Source: Mycobacterium aquaticum (GTDB lineage: Bacteria > Actinomycetota > Actinomycetes > Mycobacteriales > Mycobacteriaceae). From it: a stretch of 64,000 bases of DNA. Below the pieces are notes generated by a model. The model was given only the letters and a program-made list of their open reading frames with translations, did no database searches and was not told the origin of the DNA. Positions 26,721 through 35,890 of the stretch are shown here, in pieces (positions within the stretch are counted from its first letter, which is position 1; every line of letters begins with the position of its first letter). Location: assembly GCF_002086485.1 (NCBI RefSeq), contig NZ_MVHF01000021.1:1-64000 (forward strand), read 5' to 3'. The position numbers and the translations under genes were made by a program.

Positions 26721-27519
26721 CGTATCGCTGGAGGTCCGGGAGTTGACCAAGACGTTCCGTGCCCGCCGCGGCGCGGCATCGGTACAGGCATTGCGCGGCG
26801 TGTCGCTCGACGTCCACACCGGCGACGCCGTAGCACTCGTCGGTGAATCCGGCTCGGGCAAATCGACTCTTGCCCGCATCGTGATGGGACTCGAAACTGC
26901 CACGAGTGGTTCCGTGCTGCTCGACGGCCAGCCGGTCCGTAAAGGCCGCAGCCACGTTGCGCGACGCGCCCGCCGGATACAGATGGTGTTCCAGAATCCA
27001 TATTCATCGCTGGATCCCATGCAGACGGTCGGATCTGCGCTGCACGAGGTCATCCGTTTCCACCTCGGCCTGCCCGAGAAAGAACGTAAGGACCGAATCG
27101 CCGACCTGTTGACCTCAGTGGGGCTGCAAACCAATATGTCCGAACGCAAACCAGGTTCACTGTCGGGCGGCCAGCGGCAGCGGGTCGCGATCGCGCGCGC
27201 ACTCGCCGCCGACCCCGATTTGCTCGTGCTCGACGAGGCCGTGTCCGCGCTGGACGTATCAGTGCAGGCACAGATCCTCAACCTGCTCAACACGATTCGC
27301 GCCGAGCGTGGACTGGCATTTCTGTTCATCACTCACGATTTGGGCGTCGTCCGGCAGGTGTGCGATCACGTGCATGTGATGAGCCGCGGCGAAGTCGTCG
27401 AGAGTGGTTCAGTCGACGACGTTCTGACGTGCCCGACACATCCGTATACCCAAGTACTGCTCGCCTCGGTACCGCGCCCCGGATGGCGACCTGAAGCGGT
27501 CGCTGCGCTCAACCGATGA
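26710..27519 (+). CDS. DppF-type ABC ATPase
   Basis: A 269-residue ATPase with Walker A GESGSGKS, signature LSGGQRQRVAIA, Walker B LLVLDEAVSALD and the H-loop ITHDLG. It lacks the long Cys-containing tail of DppD, so it is at the short end for DppF. The next gene starts at its stop (ATGA), which shows that the serine hydrolase belongs to the same transcript. Confidence 0.9.
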   Translation: MRHSVSLEVRELTKTFRARRGAASVQALRGVSLDVHTGDAVALVGESGSGKSTLARIVMGLETATSGSVLLDGQPVRKGRSHVARRARRIQMVFQNPYSSLDPMQTVGSALHEVIRFHLGLPEKERKDRIADLLTSVGLQTNMSERKPGSLSGGQRQRVAIARALAADPDLLVLDEAVSALDVSVQAQILNLLNTIRAERGLAFLFITHDLGVVRQVCDHVHVMSRGEVVESGSVDDVLTCPTHPYTQVLLASVPRPGWRPEAVAALNR

Positions 27520-28862
27520 CCAGCAACCGACCTGTCACGCTGTCGCAGCTGCGTGACGTCATAGCGGATGTCGTCGCGGGAGACGCAGGCCGTGCAGTGC
27601 CGGGTATCGCCGTGGGTATCAGCCTGCGCGGGGACAGCACGTTCCTCGGATACGGGGTGACGAGCCTGGAGGATCCCCTACCGGTCACCGAGCACACGGT
27701 CTTTCAGATCGGTTCCATTTCAAAGACTTTCGTGGCACTGCTCATCGCTCGGCTGGTCGACGCCAGGCGATTGACACTCGACCGGCCCGTCACCGATGTC
27801 CTCGATGCGGTCACCGTCGACCCGAGAATCACCGTCAGACATCTGCTCACTCATTCTTCGGGCGTGTCCGGGGACCCGATGATCGCGAACGCTCCGCGGT
27901 TGCTCGCCGGCAATGCCGACGATACTCTCGCCGTCGCGCTGTGCGAGCTCAGCGAGCGTCCCCTCGACTTCGCCCCGGGTACGACGTGGTCGTACAGCAA
28001 CGCGGGAATCATGCTGGCAGCAGCCATAATCGAACGGCTCGAAGGCCGCGCCTACCCGGATCTGCTGGCCGAGCGAATCCTGCACCCCTTGGGCATGTAC
28101 CACTCGTTCACAACCGCGGATGAAGCCATCACCCACCGCGTGGCCGCCCCGCACGCCGACGCTCGGGTGTTACGCGATGCGGGGTGGCAACGACACTGGC
28201 AGCTGCCCGGCTGGGATGTGCCCGGTGGTGGAATCGTAAGTACCGCAAGCGACATGGTCACCTACGGTGACTACCTGCTGTCCGGTAAGGAACCCGCAAT
28301 CCTGCTGAGTCCCCAGTTCAACCGGGGCAACCCAGGACAGCACTTTGCGCTCGCGTGGTATCTGGATGACATTGGCGGACAACGTATCGCATGGCATGAC
28401 GGCCTCACCACCGGCTACTGCGCGCGCATGACGATGCTCCTCGACGAGCGGTTGTGCATGGTGGTGCTGACCAACTCTGCCGATGGGGAACGCCTGCACC
28501 GAGCACTGGACCGTGCTGTCGTACAGGCGGTGACCGGTGTTGACCCCTGGCCACAACCAACGCGTCTGCCAATCGACCCAGCCGATTTCGAAGGTGATTA
28601 CGACGGGGGAATCTACGGCACCATCCGGGTGACCAGGGCCGCCGACGACGAACTTCAGATCGAGGCGCACATGCGTCCCATCGAGAACGGCCAGTACCGG
28701 CTCGCCCCGCTCACGGCTCAACGGGTGGTGAGGATCTCGGACAACGCACTGATGGTCGTGGCTCCGGAGGCCGAAGCTGGTGGCGTCATCGAATATCGGC
28801 GCGGACCCACGGGCCGCGTCACGCATCTGCGCATTGCCGACCGGCTGGCCACGAAGGGATGA
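27516..28862 (+). CDS. beta-lactamase-family serine hydrolase
   Basis: A 448-residue protein of the class C beta-lactamase/DD-peptidase-like family. The catalytic motifs are S67-I-S-K70 in QIGSISKTF, Y160-S-N162 in WSYSNAG and a third box HDGLTTGY near 290. No signal peptide is evident, so it probably acts in the cytoplasm on imported material. Members include D-aminopeptidases, esterases and beta-lactamases. With a dipeptide-type importer and an amidohydrolase it suggests breakdown of an amide or peptide; activity against beta-lactams is possible but not indicated. Confidence 0.82.
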   Translation: MTSNRPVTLSQLRDVIADVVAGDAGRAVPGIAVGISLRGDSTFLGYGVTSLEDPLPVTEHTVFQIGSISKTFVALLIARLVDARRLTLDRPVTDVLDAVTVDPRITVRHLLTHSSGVSGDPMIANAPRLLAGNADDTLAVALCELSERPLDFAPGTTWSYSNAGIMLAAAIIERLEGRAYPDLLAERILHPLGMYHSFTTADEAITHRVAAPHADARVLRDAGWQRHWQLPGWDVPGGGIVSTASDMVTYGDYLLSGKEPAILLSPQFNRGNPGQHFALAWYLDDIGGQRIAWHDGLTTGYCARMTMLLDERLCMVVLTNSADGERLHRALDRAVVQAVTGVDPWPQPTRLPIDPADFEGDYDGGIYGTIRVTRAADDELQIEAHMRPIENGQYRLAPLTAQRVVRISDNALMVVAPEAEAGGVIEYRRGPTGRVTHLRIADRLATKG

Positions 28863-28868
28863 CAACTG

Positions 28869-30476
28869 ATGTCGAAAACTGAGCGGACGCTGTTCGTCGA
28901 CGCCGAACTGCCTCTCACCGGCGCCACGGACCGCTGGGGCATTCTGGTCGAGGACCACCACATTTCCGCGGTCGTACCGATGGCCGACGTGCCGTCGACT
29001 CTCGGCGTACACGTCATCGATGTCGCTGGTGCCGCCGTCCTGCCTGGGATGACCGACGCGCACGTGCATGCCGTCGAATCCGGGGTCGAGCTGATGCGAT
29101 GCGATCTGTCCGACACAGTCAGCCGTGATGACGCTCTGGCGACCATCGCCCGGTACGTCACCGACAACCCGGACGCGGACTGGATCGTGGGTCGTGGCTG
29201 GTCGCTGAGCCACTTCCGGCACACGGGCACGATGCTCGAGAGCCTCGACAGCATCACAGGAGCGCGGCCGGCGTACCTCTCCAACCGCGACGGTCACAGC
29301 GCCTGGGTCAATTCGGCGGCGCTGCGACTCGCCGGCATCACAGCCGACATGGCCGACCCGCCCGGCGGCCGCATCGAACGGCTCCCCGACGGTTCACCGG
29401 CCGGGCTGCTGCATGAATCCGCCATGCAATTGGTCTCCGACCTTCTGCCGCAACTGGATGACCGGGCCCGGATGGCAGGGCTTCTCGCCGCGCAGAGTCG
29501 GCTGCTGTCCCTCGGGGTGACCGGATGGCAGGAGGCGATCGTCGGCGACTTCGTGCCGACCACCGATGTGCTCAGTGTGTATCGCCGTGCGGCCGACACC
29601 GGTGAACTGCTGACCCGGGTGACCGGGAACCTCTGGGTGCCACGTACCGAATTCTCCGGCTGCGTCGAGACTTTCGTCGGACTGCGGGCCGAGGTTCCCG
29701 CGACATCGCGGTTTCAGCTCACTGGTGCCAAGATCATGTACGACGGCGTGTGCGAGACATTCACCGCCGCAGTCAGCGTGCCGTATCGCACCGGCACCGA
29801 GTATCCGACCGGTCTGACGTTCTTCGACAAGTCCGAACTGCAGCCCATCGTCATCGCGCTCGACCGCGCGGGGTTCGACCTGCACTTCCACGCCATCGGT
29901 GATCGCGCCGTCGCCGATACCGTCGAAATGCTCGAGGCGACCGACGGCACCGGGCGCCGCCACCAGATCGCACACCTTCAGTTGACGAATCCCGGCCTCA
30001 TACAGCGGATGGCCGCCAAAGGCATCATCGCCAACATTCAGCCTTTCTGGGCTCAGAACGACGACCAGATGACCGACATGGCGCTCCCGTACCTGCCGGC
30101 GGAACTCTTTGAGCACCAGTACGAATTCGCGACCATGGCACATTGCGGCGTGCAGTTGGCCAACGGGAGCGATTGGCCGGTTTCGAGCCCGAACCCGTTC
30201 GACCAGATCCACGTCGCGGTGAATCGCAGCTATCCCGGCTCGGGTGACACGTTCTTTCCCGCGGAACGGTTGACAAGGCGGGACGCCCTGGTCGCCGGCA
30301 CAGCCGGCAGCGCCTACGCATCACGTCAGGAGTCCGTACGCGGGTCTCTCTCGCCTGGGCTCGAAGCCGACCTCGTCGTGCTGGAACGGCCGCTCAGCAA
30401 CGTCGCTGACGACGATCTGCACACAGTGCGGGTCGCACAGACCTACGTCAACGGTCAACTCGCCTTCGAGAGGTGA
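28869..30476 (+). CDS. amidohydrolase (YtcJ-like)
   Basis: A 535-residue metal-dependent hydrolase of the Amidohydro_3/YtcJ type. The metal site begins at HxH (DAHVH, His65/His67). Later landmarks are LHFHAIGDRAV and ANGSDWPVSSPNPF, holding further His and Asp ligands. It starts six bases after the serine hydrolase stop and its TGA overlaps the GTG of aspB. It probably hydrolyses an amide or formamide-like bond of the imported compound; this is inference from context. Confidence 0.83.
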   Translation: MSKTERTLFVDAELPLTGATDRWGILVEDHHISAVVPMADVPSTLGVHVIDVAGAAVLPGMTDAHVHAVESGVELMRCDLSDTVSRDDALATIARYVTDNPDADWIVGRGWSLSHFRHTGTMLESLDSITGARPAYLSNRDGHSAWVNSAALRLAGITADMADPPGGRIERLPDGSPAGLLHESAMQLVSDLLPQLDDRARMAGLLAAQSRLLSLGVTGWQEAIVGDFVPTTDVLSVYRRAADTGELLTRVTGNLWVPRTEFSGCVETFVGLRAEVPATSRFQLTGAKIMYDGVCETFTAAVSVPYRTGTEYPTGLTFFDKSELQPIVIALDRAGFDLHFHAIGDRAVADTVEMLEATDGTGRRHQIAHLQLTNPGLIQRMAAKGIIANIQPFWAQNDDQMTDMALPYLPAELFEHQYEFATMAHCGVQLANGSDWPVSSPNPFDQIHVAVNRSYPGSGDTFFPAERLTRRDALVAGTAGSAYASRQESVRGSLSPGLEADLVVLERPLSNVADDDLHTVRVAQTYVNGQLAFER

Positions 30477-31645
30477 CTAGCCTGGCTGAGATGGACGTCT
30501 CGTTGCGCGCAGGTATCCCACCGTTCCACGTCATGGATGTGTGGCTGGCCGCCGCTGAACGTCAGCGCACCCACGGTGACCTGGTGAATCTGTCGGCGGG
30601 CCAGCCCAGCGCCGGGCCGCCGACCGCGGTGCGCGAGGCCGCCGTCGCGGCGATCCACGGCAACCAACTCGGCTACACCGTCGCACTGGGCATCCCGGAG
30701 CTGCGCGCGCAGATCGCGGCGTCGTACCGCAAGTACGACATCGAGGTCGGCGTCGACGACGTCGTGCTCACCACCGGATCGTCCGGCGGATTCCTGCTGA
30801 CCTTCCTGGCCTGTTTCGACGTCGGCGACCGGGTGGCGATCGCCAGCCCCGGCTACCCGTGTTATCGCAACATCCTCACGGCGTTGGGCTGCGAGGTCGT
30901 GGAGATCCCATGCGGCCCGCAGACCCGGTTCCAACCCACGCTCAGCATGCTCGAAGAGCTGGATCCGCCGGTGGCCGGCGTGATCGTGGCCAGCCCGGCG
31001 AACCCGACCGGGACCGTCATCGCGCCCGACGAGCTCGCCGCGATCGCCTCGTGGTGTGAGGCGTCGGGCGTGCGCCTCGTCAGCGACGAGGTGTACCACG
31101 GCCTGGTCTACGAGGGTGCGCCCGCGACCAGCTGCGCGTGGGAGACCTCGCGGGATGCCGTGGTGGTCAACAGTTTTTCGAAATACTTCGCGATGACGGG
31201 CTGGCGGCTCGGCTGGCTGCTGGTGCCGGAGGAACTGCGCCGCGCGGTGGACTGCCTCACCGGCAACTTCACGATATGCCCGCCCGCGCTCGCGCAGCAT
31301 GCCGCGGTGGCCGCGTTCACCCCGGAATCGTTGGCCGAGGCCGACGGGTTGCTGGCCCACTACGCGGACAATCGCAGGCTGCTGCTCGACGGGTTGAGCG
31401 ATATCGGGATCGACCGGCTCGCTCCGACCGACGGCGCGTTCTACGTGTACGCCGATGTCAGCGACCAGACCGACGACTCACTGTCCTTCTGCTCGAAGTT
31501 GTTGGCCGACACCGGTGTTGCCATAGCGCCCGGGATCGACTTCGACACGGTCCGGGGCGGTTCATACGTCCGGCTGTCGTTCGCGGGGCCGACGAGCGAC
31601 ATCGAGGAGGCGCTGCGCCGGATCGGACCGTGGCTGCACGGCTGA
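30473..31645 (+). CDS. aspB: aminotransferase AspB-like (Rv3565 orthologue)
   Basis: A 390-residue fold-type I PLP aminotransferase. The PLP lysine is K237 in NSFSKYFAMTGWRLGW; NPTG and SDEVYHG are in place. It strongly resembles M. tuberculosis Rv3565, for example VMDVWLAAAERQRTHGDLVN and DGAFYVYADVSD. In M. tuberculosis it follows fadE33 directly and shares its neighbourhood with sterol genes; here its GTG overlaps the stop of an amidohydrolase (GTGA). A second possible start is the ATG at 30491. The substrate is not established, and the Asp aminotransferase name is only by homology. Confidence 0.88.
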   Translation: MTSLAEMDVSLRAGIPPFHVMDVWLAAAERQRTHGDLVNLSAGQPSAGPPTAVREAAVAAIHGNQLGYTVALGIPELRAQIAASYRKYDIEVGVDDVVLTTGSSGGFLLTFLACFDVGDRVAIASPGYPCYRNILTALGCEVVEIPCGPQTRFQPTLSMLEELDPPVAGVIVASPANPTGTVIAPDELAAIASWCEASGVRLVSDEVYHGLVYEGAPATSCAWETSRDAVVVNSFSKYFAMTGWRLGWLLVPEELRRAVDCLTGNFTICPPALAQHAAVAAFTPESLAEADGLLAHYADNRRLLLDGLSDIGIDRLAPTDGAFYVYADVSDQTDDSLSFCSKLLADTGVAIAPGIDFDTVRGGSYVRLSFAGPTSDIEEALRRIGPWLHG

Positions 31646-31650
31646 GCCTG

Positions 31651-31713
31651 CGCCGAAACTACGCTTTTTGACGGGAAATCAGCGATTTCGCGGCAAAACC
31701 CGTAGTCTCGGCG
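31651..31713. terminator. bidirectional hairpin after aspB
   Basis: Outer arms 31651-31663 (CGCCGAAACTACG) and 31701-31713 (CGTAGTCTCGGCG) pair with one mismatch. Inner segments (GGGAAAT with ATTTCGC) extend the stem. It separates the convergent aspB and acetoacetyl-CoA synthetase genes. Confidence 0.7.
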
Positions 31714-31716
31714 GGT

Positions 31717-33651
31717 CTATCGCTTGATACCCGCATACCAATCCAGCAGATCCGGGTTGTCCACGGCGCTGCGCTCGACCACCTTGGCCGGGTCGGCGCC
31801 CTGGAAGAGCTTCTTGATCGGCACCTCGAGCTTCTTGCCGGTCCGGGTGTGTGGAACCCCCGGCGCGACGATGATCTCGTCGGGAACGTGGCGCGGGGAC
31901 ACCTCGGTGCGGATGGTCTGCTTGATGCGCTCACGTAGGTCGTCGGTGAGCTCGACACCGTCAGCCAGCACGATGAACAAGGGCATCCAGTAGCCGCCGT
32001 CGGGCTGCTCGGCCCCGATCACGAGGGACTCGACGATCTCCGGCAGCCGCTCCACCGACTGGTAGATGTCGGCGCTGCCCATGCGGATGCCGTGCCGGTT
32101 CAGGGTCGAGTCGGAGCGGCCGTGCACGACGACGCTGCCGTGGTCGGTGATGGTGATCCAGTCGCCGTGCCGCCACACCCCGGGAAACATCTCGAAATAG
32201 GCGTCCCGATAACGTGTTCCGTCGGCGTCGTTCCAGAAGTAGATCGGCATCGATGGCATCGGTTTGGTGATCACCAATTCGCCCACCTCGCCGCGCACGG
32301 GATTGCCTGCCTCGTCCCAGGCATCGAGTGCCACTCCGAGGAACGGCGCGGAGAGCTCACCCGGCCACACCGGCACGGTCGGGACGCCGCCGATGAACGC
32401 CGAAACCACATCGGTGCCGCCGCTGATCGAGTTCACCTGCACCCGCTCGCCGACGTTGTCCCGCAACCACAGTGCCGAGGACGGCGGCAAGGATGATCCC
32501 GTGATCCCGACGCTGCGCAGCGCGGACAGGTCATGCTGCTTACGCGGTACCGCACCGGCTTTCGCGCAGGCCAGCACGTAGCCGGGGCTGGTGCCGAGCA
32601 CGGTGGCACCGACCGTGGCCGCGATGCTCCACAGCGCGTCGGCGTGCGGGTAGGTGGGGCTGCCGTCGTAGCAGACGATGGTGGCGCCGACCAGCAGCCC
32701 GGCCACCTGGAAGTTCCACATCATCCAGCTGGGGCTGGTGTACCAGAAGAACGTATCGTCGCGACCGATATCGCTCTGCAGGGCAACGGCTTTGAGGTGT
32801 TCGACGAGTACCCCGCCATGACCGTGCACGATACCCTTGGGCAGTCCGGTGGTCCCGGACGAGTACAGGATCCACAGCGGGTGGTCGAAATCGACTGCGG
32901 TGGTGGTCAGTTCAGCATCGCCGGGTGCGCTCGCCGACTCCCAATCGACCCAGTCGCTGCGCGCGGAACCCAGGCGCGACACCAGCACAGCCGCCTTGAG
33001 CGTCGGCAACCCGGCACGCAGCGTGGCGATGTCCTCGCTCTTGTCGTGGTCCTTCCCGGCGAACCGGTAGCCGTCCGCAGTCACCAGCACCGTCGGCTCC
33101 AGTTGACCGAGCCGGTCCAGCGCGGCCTTCGCGGAGTAGTCCTGCCCACAGGCGCTCCAGATCGCCCCGATGCTCGCGGTGGCGAGGAACGCGATGACGG
33201 CCTCGGCGATGTTCGGCAGGTAGCCGACCACCCGGTCCCCCGGCTGCACCCCCAGTGAGCGCAGGGTTTCCGCGAAAGTCGCAGTGCGCGCCAGTAACTC
33301 GGACCAGGCCACCTCGGTGACGGCGCCACCCTCGGCAACCGTCAGGATCGCCGGACGGTCGGTGCGGGCGTTGCGCAGAATCCGGTCGACGTAGTTGAGC
33401 CGGGCCCCGGGAAACCAGCGCGCCCCCGGCATCGACTCGTCTGCGAGGACCTCGGCGGGCCGCTCACCGAGTTCGAAATAGTCCCAGAGGGCAGCCCAGA
33501 ACTCGGCGGGATCGTCGACCGACCACTGCCACAGGTCGTGGTAGTCGGCCAGTTCACGGCGGGCCCGCGCCGCCACGAACCGGGCGAAGTCCGTGACCTG
33601 CGCGTTGTCGATGTCGGCCTGCGTCGGCTCCCACTGAGCAGACGGCATCAT
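31717..33651 (-). CDS. acetoacetate-CoA ligase
   Basis: A 644-residue AMP-forming synthetase of acetoacetyl-CoA synthetase length and layout. It has an N-terminal ACS-type cap (WFPGARLNYVDRILRN), the phosphate loop LYSSGTTGLPKGIVHGHGG, TPS-like SPSWMMWNFQ, and TRTGKKLEVPIKK carrying the C-terminal Lys. AGGAG precedes the ATG at 33651. The upstream genes encode a 3-hydroxybutyrate dehydrogenase-like SDR and an MFS transporter on the same strand, which supports ketone-body use: 3-hydroxybutyrate to acetoacetate to acetoacetyl-CoA. Confidence 0.88.
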   Translation of the reverse strand: MMPSAQWEPTQADIDNAQVTDFARFVAARARRELADYHDLWQWSVDDPAEFWAALWDYFELGERPAEVLADESMPGARWFPGARLNYVDRILRNARTDRPAILTVAEGGAVTEVAWSELLARTATFAETLRSLGVQPGDRVVGYLPNIAEAVIAFLATASIGAIWSACGQDYSAKAALDRLGQLEPTVLVTADGYRFAGKDHDKSEDIATLRAGLPTLKAAVLVSRLGSARSDWVDWESASAPGDAELTTTAVDFDHPLWILYSSGTTGLPKGIVHGHGGVLVEHLKAVALQSDIGRDDTFFWYTSPSWMMWNFQVAGLLVGATIVCYDGSPTYPHADALWSIAATVGATVLGTSPGYVLACAKAGAVPRKQHDLSALRSVGITGSSLPPSSALWLRDNVGERVQVNSISGGTDVVSAFIGGVPTVPVWPGELSAPFLGVALDAWDEAGNPVRGEVGELVITKPMPSMPIYFWNDADGTRYRDAYFEMFPGVWRHGDWITITDHGSVVVHGRSDSTLNRHGIRMGSADIYQSVERLPEIVESLVIGAEQPDGGYWMPLFIVLADGVELTDDLRERIKQTIRTEVSPRHVPDEIIVAPGVPHTRTGKKLEVPIKKLFQGADPAKVVERSAVDNPDLLDWYAGIKR

Positions 33652-33674
33652 TTCGTGCTCCTCGCGTGCGCGCC

Positions 33675-34421
33675 TCATCGCGCGGTCCATCCACCATCCA
33701 TCGTGTACGACGCGCCGGTCACCATCCTGGCGTCCGGCGACGCGAGCCAACCTACCAGCGAGCCAACCTCTTCGGGCTCCACCAGTTCCTTGATGGCACT
33801 CTCCTTCAGCAGAACCTTGGCCACCACGTCGTCCTCGGGAATGCCGTGGATGCGCGCCTGGTCGGCGATCTGCTTGGCCACCAGCGGCGTCCGCACATAG
33901 CCGGGGTTGACGCAGTTGCTGGTAACGCCGTGTGGACCGCCTTCGAGCGCGGTCACCTTCGACAGGCCCTCCAAGGCGTGCTTGGCGGTGACGTAGCCGG
34001 CCTTGAACTCCGATGCACGCAGCCCGTGCACCGAGGAGATGTTGATGATCCGGCCGAATCCGCCTGCGTACATGTGCGGCAACGCGGCACGGATGAGCAG
34101 AAACGGCGCCTCGACCATCAGGGCCAGCAGCATCCGGAACTTCTCCGGCGGAAACGCGTCGATCGGGTTGATGCTCTGCACCCCGGCGTTGTTGACCAGA
34201 ATGTCGCAGTCCAACCGCAGGCCTTCGAGCGTCCGAACGTTGAGAAGATCTATCGCCCAGGACTTCCCGCCGACCTTGGCCGCCACGGCGGAGGCTCCCG
34301 CGGCGTCGATGTCGGCGACCGTCACGGTCGCACCGCGCGCGGCCAGCGCGCGCACGCACGCAGCGCCGATCCCGCTAGCGGCTCCGGTGACCAGCGCCGT
34401 GCGCCCCCGCAGATCGCTCAT
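33675..34421 (-). CDS. 3-hydroxybutyrate dehydrogenase-like SDR
   Basis: A 248-residue SDR with TGAASGIG, NNAGVQ and catalytic YVTAKHA. The segments PEKFRMLLALMVEAPFLLIR and NPGYVRTPLVAKQIADQA are typical of D-3-hydroxybutyrate dehydrogenase (BdhA/PHB family). The ATG at 34421 overlaps the stop of the MFS gene (ATGA), and the acetoacetyl-CoA synthetase follows 23 bases on. It would oxidise 3-hydroxybutyrate to acetoacetate with NAD+. Confidence 0.85.
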   Translation of the reverse strand: MSDLRGRTALVTGAASGIGAACVRALAARGATVTVADIDAAGASAVAAKVGGKSWAIDLLNVRTLEGLRLDCDILVNNAGVQSINPIDAFPPEKFRMLLALMVEAPFLLIRAALPHMYAGGFGRIINISSVHGLRASEFKAGYVTAKHALEGLSKVTALEGGPHGVTSNCVNPGYVRTPLVAKQIADQARIHGIPEDDVVAKVLLKESAIKELVEPEEVGSLVGWLASPDARMVTGASYTMDGGWTAR

Positions 34422-35746
34422 GTCATCGCCCTTTCCGCGTCGGCTGCGTCGATGTCGACCAGGTCGATTCCCTTGGTCTCCCGAGCGAACACCACCGAGA
34501 CCAGGGTGACGAGCGCGGCCCCCGCCAGGTACCCGGCGATCGGTACCCAGGAGTCGTATTGCCGCAGCAGCCACACCGCGATGATGGGCGCCAACGACCC
34601 GGCCACGATGGCGGTCACCTGATAGCCAAGGGACACACCGGAATACCTCATCCGGGTCGGGAACATCTCGGCCATGATCGCCGGCTGAGGCGCGTACATG
34701 AAGGCGTGGATCACCAACCCGAGCGTCACCGCAGCGACGATCGGCAGGTACTTGCCGGTGTCCATCATGGGGTAGGCGACGAAGCCCCAGCACACCGCCG
34801 CGGCAGCCCCCACGAAGTACACGGGCCGCCGCCCGTACCGATCGGAGAGCCGACCGACCGTCGGGATCGCCACCAGATGGGCCGTGTGGGCGATGAGCAG
34901 CCACCACAGGATGTCGCTGGTGTCGGAGTGCACCTGTTCCTTGAGATACGTGATGGAGAAGGTGACCACCAGGTAGTACATGATGTTCTCGCCGAAGCGC
35001 AGTCCCATCGCGGTCAGCACCCCGCGCGGGTACCGCTTGAGTACTTCGACGGCACTGAACGAGCTCTCCTTGATCTGCTCGGCTTCCTGTTGCGCCGCAA
35101 GGAAGATCGGGGCGTCGGAAACCTTGGTGCGGATGTAGTAACCGATCAGCACCACGACCGCGGAGAGCCAGAACGCGACGCGCCAACCCCACGACAGGAA
35201 GTCGGCGTGGGAGAGCCCGCCGTAGAGCACCAGCAGCACGACGGTGGCCAGGATGTTGCCGACCGGCACGCCGGCCTGCGGCCAGCTGGCCCAGAATCCG
35301 CGGGTGCGGTTGGGACTGTGCTCGGCGACCAGCAGCACCGCGCCGCCCCATTCCCCGCCGACCGCGAAGCCCTGCAGGAACCGCAGGATCACCAGCAGGG
35401 TCGGGGCGAGATAGCCGATCTGGCCGAACGTGGGCAGGCAGCCCATCAGGAAGGTGGACACACCCACGAGCAGCAGGCTGAACTGCAGTAGCTTCTTGCG
35501 GCCGTATTTGTCGCCGTAGTGACCGAACACGACGCCGCCCAGCGGGCGGGCGATGAAGCCGACGGCATAGGTGACGAACGCGGCCAGGATGGCGTCGAGA
35601 TCATTGCCGCCCTGAGCGAAGAACACCTTGTTGAAGACGAGCGTGGCCGCAGTCCCGTAGAGGAAGAACTCGTACCACTCCACCACCGTGCCTGCCATCG
35701 ATGCGACGACGACGCGTCGCAGTCCAGCGGGAATGGGCGCGCTCAT
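34418..35746 (-). CDS. MFS transporter (metabolite:H+ symporter type)
   Basis: A 442-residue MFS protein with twelve predicted helices. It has VVEWYEFFLYGTAATLVF and RPLGGVVFGHYGDKYGRKK, hallmarks of the metabolite:H+ symporter (ShiA/ProP-like) subfamily, and LSDRYGRRP in the second half. The start at 35746 follows GAGGAG. It is first in a three-gene unit with a 3-hydroxybutyrate dehydrogenase-like SDR and acetoacetyl-CoA synthetase, so a hydroxybutyrate or acetoacetate uptake role is inferred. Confidence 0.85.
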   Translation of the reverse strand: MSAPIPAGLRRVVVASMAGTVVEWYEFFLYGTAATLVFNKVFFAQGGNDLDAILAAFVTYAVGFIARPLGGVVFGHYGDKYGRKKLLQFSLLLVGVSTFLMGCLPTFGQIGYLAPTLLVILRFLQGFAVGGEWGGAVLLVAEHSPNRTRGFWASWPQAGVPVGNILATVVLLVLYGGLSHADFLSWGWRVAFWLSAVVVLIGYYIRTKVSDAPIFLAAQQEAEQIKESSFSAVEVLKRYPRGVLTAMGLRFGENIMYYLVVTFSITYLKEQVHSDTSDILWWLLIAHTAHLVAIPTVGRLSDRYGRRPVYFVGAAAAVCWGFVAYPMMDTGKYLPIVAAVTLGLVIHAFMYAPQPAIMAEMFPTRMRYSGVSLGYQVTAIVAGSLAPIIAVWLLRQYDSWVPIAGYLAGAALVTLVSVVFARETKGIDLVDIDAADAERAMT

Positions 35747-35890
35747 CGGCGACTCCTCATGACGTGGTTCGTTACCTGTACCCAGTGTGACGGGTCTTAC
35801 AGCTCCCGGTGTACTGCTCGGCGGCAATGCTTACCCGGCAGGCTGATTCGAACGCTTGCGGCAGGCGGTAGATGTTGATGCAGTAGTGGC

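Noticed and set aside
33652..34359. Long N-terminal extension of the acetoacetyl-CoA synthetase frame
   Set aside because: It lies antiphase to the SDR gene and has shadow composition; AGGAG directly before ATG 33651 marks the real start.
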